A program made the translations under genes and the position numbers. A model generated the notes under the pieces. It saw only the letters and a list, made by a program, of their open reading frames with translations. It was not told the origin of the DNA and made no database searches. Below are positions 57,941-60,000 of a stretch of 60,000 nt of DNA, one piece after another. Numbering within the stretch: the stretch's first letter is position 1; each line of letters opens with the position of its first letter. Origin of the DNA: Symsagittifera roscoffensis (taxonomy: Eukaryota; Xenacoelomorpha; Acoela; Convolutidae); the NCBI RefSeq assembly GCF_963678635.1, contig NC_087062.1, positions 47,853,283-47,913,282 of the forward strand. Reading direction: 5' to 3'.

Positions 57941-58159
57941 CTAAAAGAACCAACTGAACGGCTCCAAATCTTGTCGACAGAAGGAGCACTTTGGATGCGA
58001 ACCATTTGCCAACTTTTGCCAGCAAGCCATGCACAGCTTATGTTGCACCTGCCCCTTGTGAATCTGATGCAAGAGTTTCCCTTCATCGCAGCAGATCGGA
58101 CACATTTCTTGAGTGGTTTCATTCAGAGACATTTCAGTTAACGACGTAGATGATCCCAT
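57941..58159 (-). CDS. Small RING-finger protein, 72 residues
   Basis: Starts MGSSTSLTEMSLNETTQEM and reads CPICCDEGKLL, then HKLCMACWQKL and PKCSFCRQDLEPF. This is a RING-type zinc ligand order (C-x2-C, H-x2-C-x2-C, C-x2-C), which usually recruits ubiquitin-conjugating enzymes. The third ligand, normally Cys two residues before the His, is Val here unless a nearby His substitutes, so activity is uncertain. The frame is intact and ends by stop right after the RING, unusually short. It may be the first coding exon of a longer gene or a remnant. The 5-prime side is the tandem repeat at 58157-58305. Confidence 0.55.
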   Translation of the reverse strand: MGSSTSLTEMSLNETTQEMCPICCDEGKLLHQIHKGQVQHKLCMACWQKLANGSHPKCSFCRQDLEPFSWFF

Positions 58160-58305
58160 GGTTCTGAAGTTTAGTAATTCTGAAGTTACTGAAGTTAATA
58201 ATTCTGAAGTTACTGAGACTGCCTGAGTTAGTAATTCTGAAGTTAGTAATTCTGAAGTTACTGAGCCTGCCTTTAGTTATTCTGAAGTTACTGAGACTGC
58301 CTGAT
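58157..58305. repeat. Short-period tandem repeat upstream of the RING ORF
   Basis: Words AATTCTGAAGTTACTGA and AATTCTGAAGTTAGT alternate, with three GACTGCCTGA or CCTGCCT spacers: a roughly 18-bp unit in higher-order blocks of about 55 bp. It abuts the start codon of the RING ORF. Confidence 0.8.
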
Positions 58306-58490
58306 AAAAGTTAGGATCATAAAAGACTTTTGATAGAAAAAGTGTTTCAAAATATCAAAAAAAATCTAGAAATTTTGTATACATGTGAAAAAGAACTAAA
58401 TAGAATAGACTGCTGTATTTCGTTGAAAAAATTGTACAAACCAAATCATATGACATTTAATAATATGGATCGAATTCGGTATCAAAGTCT
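58306..58490. other. Spacer between repeats
   Basis: AT-rich. A short plus-strand frame (58330 on) crosses into the tandem repeat and is taken as chance. Confidence 0.4.
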
Positions 58491-58990
58491 TGAGGCCCTT
58501 TTGACTGGTATTGGGGCGGGCAATGATCCCACTGGCAGTGCTCCGCATGACCCACGATGTTGTTGGAACTGAATGTCCCCCTCTTCTTTATTCACCAGAC
58601 TTTCCTTAGTGGCTGGCTAAAAATAGAAAGTCATCAAAGTTTAGCATGAGAGATTAAACTCACTGATCTTCAGTTACTGGGAGAAAATGGAATATTTCAG
58701 TATACGTGATGGCGAAACTCAGTTTTTGGGATCAATTGAGTGTTTCAGTATATGCGATTCAACTGTGTGCAGTTTTCGGGCTACGTAAGTAAATATTTCA
58801 GTATCAGGCATGAAATTTGGCCACAAGTACTTACGCAAATCATCCTGGCAAGGTGGTTATCGAAGGCTTTGTCCAGACATCCTCCAGTTCTTCTAACTCT
58901 TGCGGCGGTATCGTGTCTCTGGTGCTTTAAAGATTTCTTCTCTATTTTTTCTTCCGACAAAAATAAATCAGCTCAATCTTTGATACTAAC

Positions 58991-59230
58991 CACAGATGCA
59001 CCATAAGCTCATTCAGAGTCAAAAGAGGATAAGCAGGGTAGCAGCTATTGAAGGTCTCTTCGTGTTTCTGCTTGTGTCGGAATACTCTAGCAGCCGTCAG
59101 CAGGTGTCCACGATGGATGAAAGTGACACCCAGAGCCACTGACTCTGAGTTCGTTCCAACCATGTGTATCAAGCCAGCTGGCATAACGAGCGCCTGTCGC
59201 TCCGTCAGAACAATTTTGAGGCCCTTTTGA
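58991..59230 (-). CDS. JmjC-domain exon (KDM2/7-like), first tandem copy
   Basis: Reads LTERQALVMPAGLIHMVGTN, SVALGVTFIHRGHL and YPLLTLNELMVHLW. This resembles the end of the JmjC domain of KDM2/KDM7-type histone demethylases, where the G-x-I-H His is the last iron ligand, followed by the F-L-H helix start. Proposed acceptor AATACCAG just upstream of 59230 and donor GTTAGT at 58990-58985 give a 240-bp exon with matching phases. A following piece ending at GTAAGT (about 58830) may be the next exon, but its frame could not be settled. Partial gene; the rest would lie outside the window to the right. Confidence 0.5.
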
Positions 59231-59716
59231 CTGGTATTGGGGCGGGCAATGATCCCACTGGCAGTGCTCCGCATGACCCACGATGTTGTTGGAACTGAAT
59301 GTCCCCCTCTTCTTTATTCACCAGACTTTCCTTAGTGGCTGGCTAAAAATACAAAGTCATCAAAGTTTAGCATGAGAGATTAAACTCACTGATCTTCAGT
59401 TACTGGGAGAAAATGGAATATTTCAGTATACGTGATGGCGAAACTCAGTTTTTGGGATCAATTGAGTGTTTCAGTATATGCGATTCAACTGTGTGCAGTT
59501 TTCGGGCTACGTAAGTAAATATTTCAGTATCAGGCATGAAATTTGGCCACAAGTACTTACGCAAATCATCCTGGCAAGGTGGTTATCGAAGGCTTTGTCC
59601 AGGCATCCTCCAGTTCTTCTAACTCTTGCGGCGGTATCGTGTCTCTGGTGCTTTAAAGATTTCTTCTCTATTTTTTCTTCCGACAAAAATAAATCAGCCC
59701 AATCTTTGATACTAAC

Positions 59717-59956
59717 CACAGATGCACCATAAGCTCATTCAGAGTCAAAAGAGGATAAGCAGGGTAGCAGCTATTGAAGGTCTCTTCGTGTTTCTGCTTG
59801 TGTCGGAATACTCTAGCAGCCGTCAGCAGGTGTCCACGATTGATGAAAGTGACACCCAGAGCCACTGACTCTGAGTTCGTTCCAACCATGTGTATCAAGC
59901 CAGCTGGCATAACGAGCGCCTGGCGCTCCGTCAGAACAACTTTGAGGCCCTTTTGA
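59717..59956 (-). CDS. JmjC-domain exon (KDM2/7-like), second tandem copy
   Basis: Same exon 726 bp further on, with two or three residue changes (IVLTE/VVLTE, FIHRGH/FINRGH, KIEL/KIGL). The change of the His in FIH to Asn affects a position outside the iron-binding His, which is kept in both copies. It shares the same splice-site sequences. Confidence 0.5.
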
Positions 59957-60000
59957 CTGGTATTGGGGCGGGCAATGATCCCACTGGCAGTGCTCCGCAT

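Larger units (their letters stand above)
58491..60000. repeat. 726-bp tandem repeat, over 99 percent identical, running off the window
   Basis: TGAGGCCCTTTTGACTGG begins at 58491, 59217 and 59943, period 726. Only about six or seven differences were seen between the two complete units (for example GAAAGTC/CAAAGTC, CAGACATCC/CAGGCATCC, GATGGATGA/GATTGATGA). The left edge of homology falls inside the JmjC exon, so each unit-unit junction rebuilds the exon while the leftmost edge is broken. Confidence 0.95.

Overview
The window is a repeat-dominated piece of an AT-rich animal nuclear genome, probably an arthropod (inference). The signs are spliced exons, BEL/Pao and Ty3/gypsy retroelements, MITE-like repeats, decayed satellites, a 200-N assembly gap and fragments of animal gene families (Artemis/SNM1 nuclease, KDM2/7-like JmjC, RING). 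There is no bacterial-type operon, CRISPR array or plausible intact viral genome.

Layout. 1-1 kb: two short inverted-repeat (MITE-like) elements. 1.5-2.4 kb: a two-exon minus-strand gene of unknown function, the best intact host gene here. 2.6-5.6 kb: a decayed AT-rich repeat field. 5.8-15.2 kb: a decayed BEL/Pao element on the minus strand (copy A). 15.2-41.6 kb: a mosaic of minus-strand fragments of an envelope-bearing Ty3/gypsy-type element (gag, protease, start of RT, integrase, env), rearranged and duplicated several times and flanked at a distance by imperfect inverted repeats. 41.7-43.2 kb: tandem and palindromic repeats. 43.95-53.39 kb: a second BEL/Pao element (copy B) on the plus strand with a perfect 5-bp target duplication. 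54.2-54.9 kb: an inverted copy of the 43-kb repeat. 55.3-56.4 kb: an Artemis-like pseudogene. 57.4-58.3 kb: a GC-rich patch with a small RING ORF and an acidic ORF. 58.5-60 kb: a nearly identical 726-bp tandem repeat carrying a JmjC-type exon.

How the parts work together. In each BEL copy the order is LTR, primer site, leader, gag, protease, RT/RNase H, integrase, LTR. Both copies are dead: stops, frameshifts, missing protease core in A, mutated RT active site in B. Two shared features are unexpected: tRNA-Leu-like Pol III box A/box B sequences inside the LTRs, and an antisense open frame in the leader that has stayed open in both copies and contains an in-frame 201-bp (67-residue) repeat in A. 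In the gypsy block the same loss of the RT catalytic core, and the same integrase-env junction with filler bases, recur in separate copies, so already broken units were later copied.

No wholly new system can be proved from this sequence alone. The strongest leads are the tRNA-like LTRs, the antisense leader ORF, the hairpin in copy B, the recurrent defective gypsy units, and the JmjC tandem repeat.
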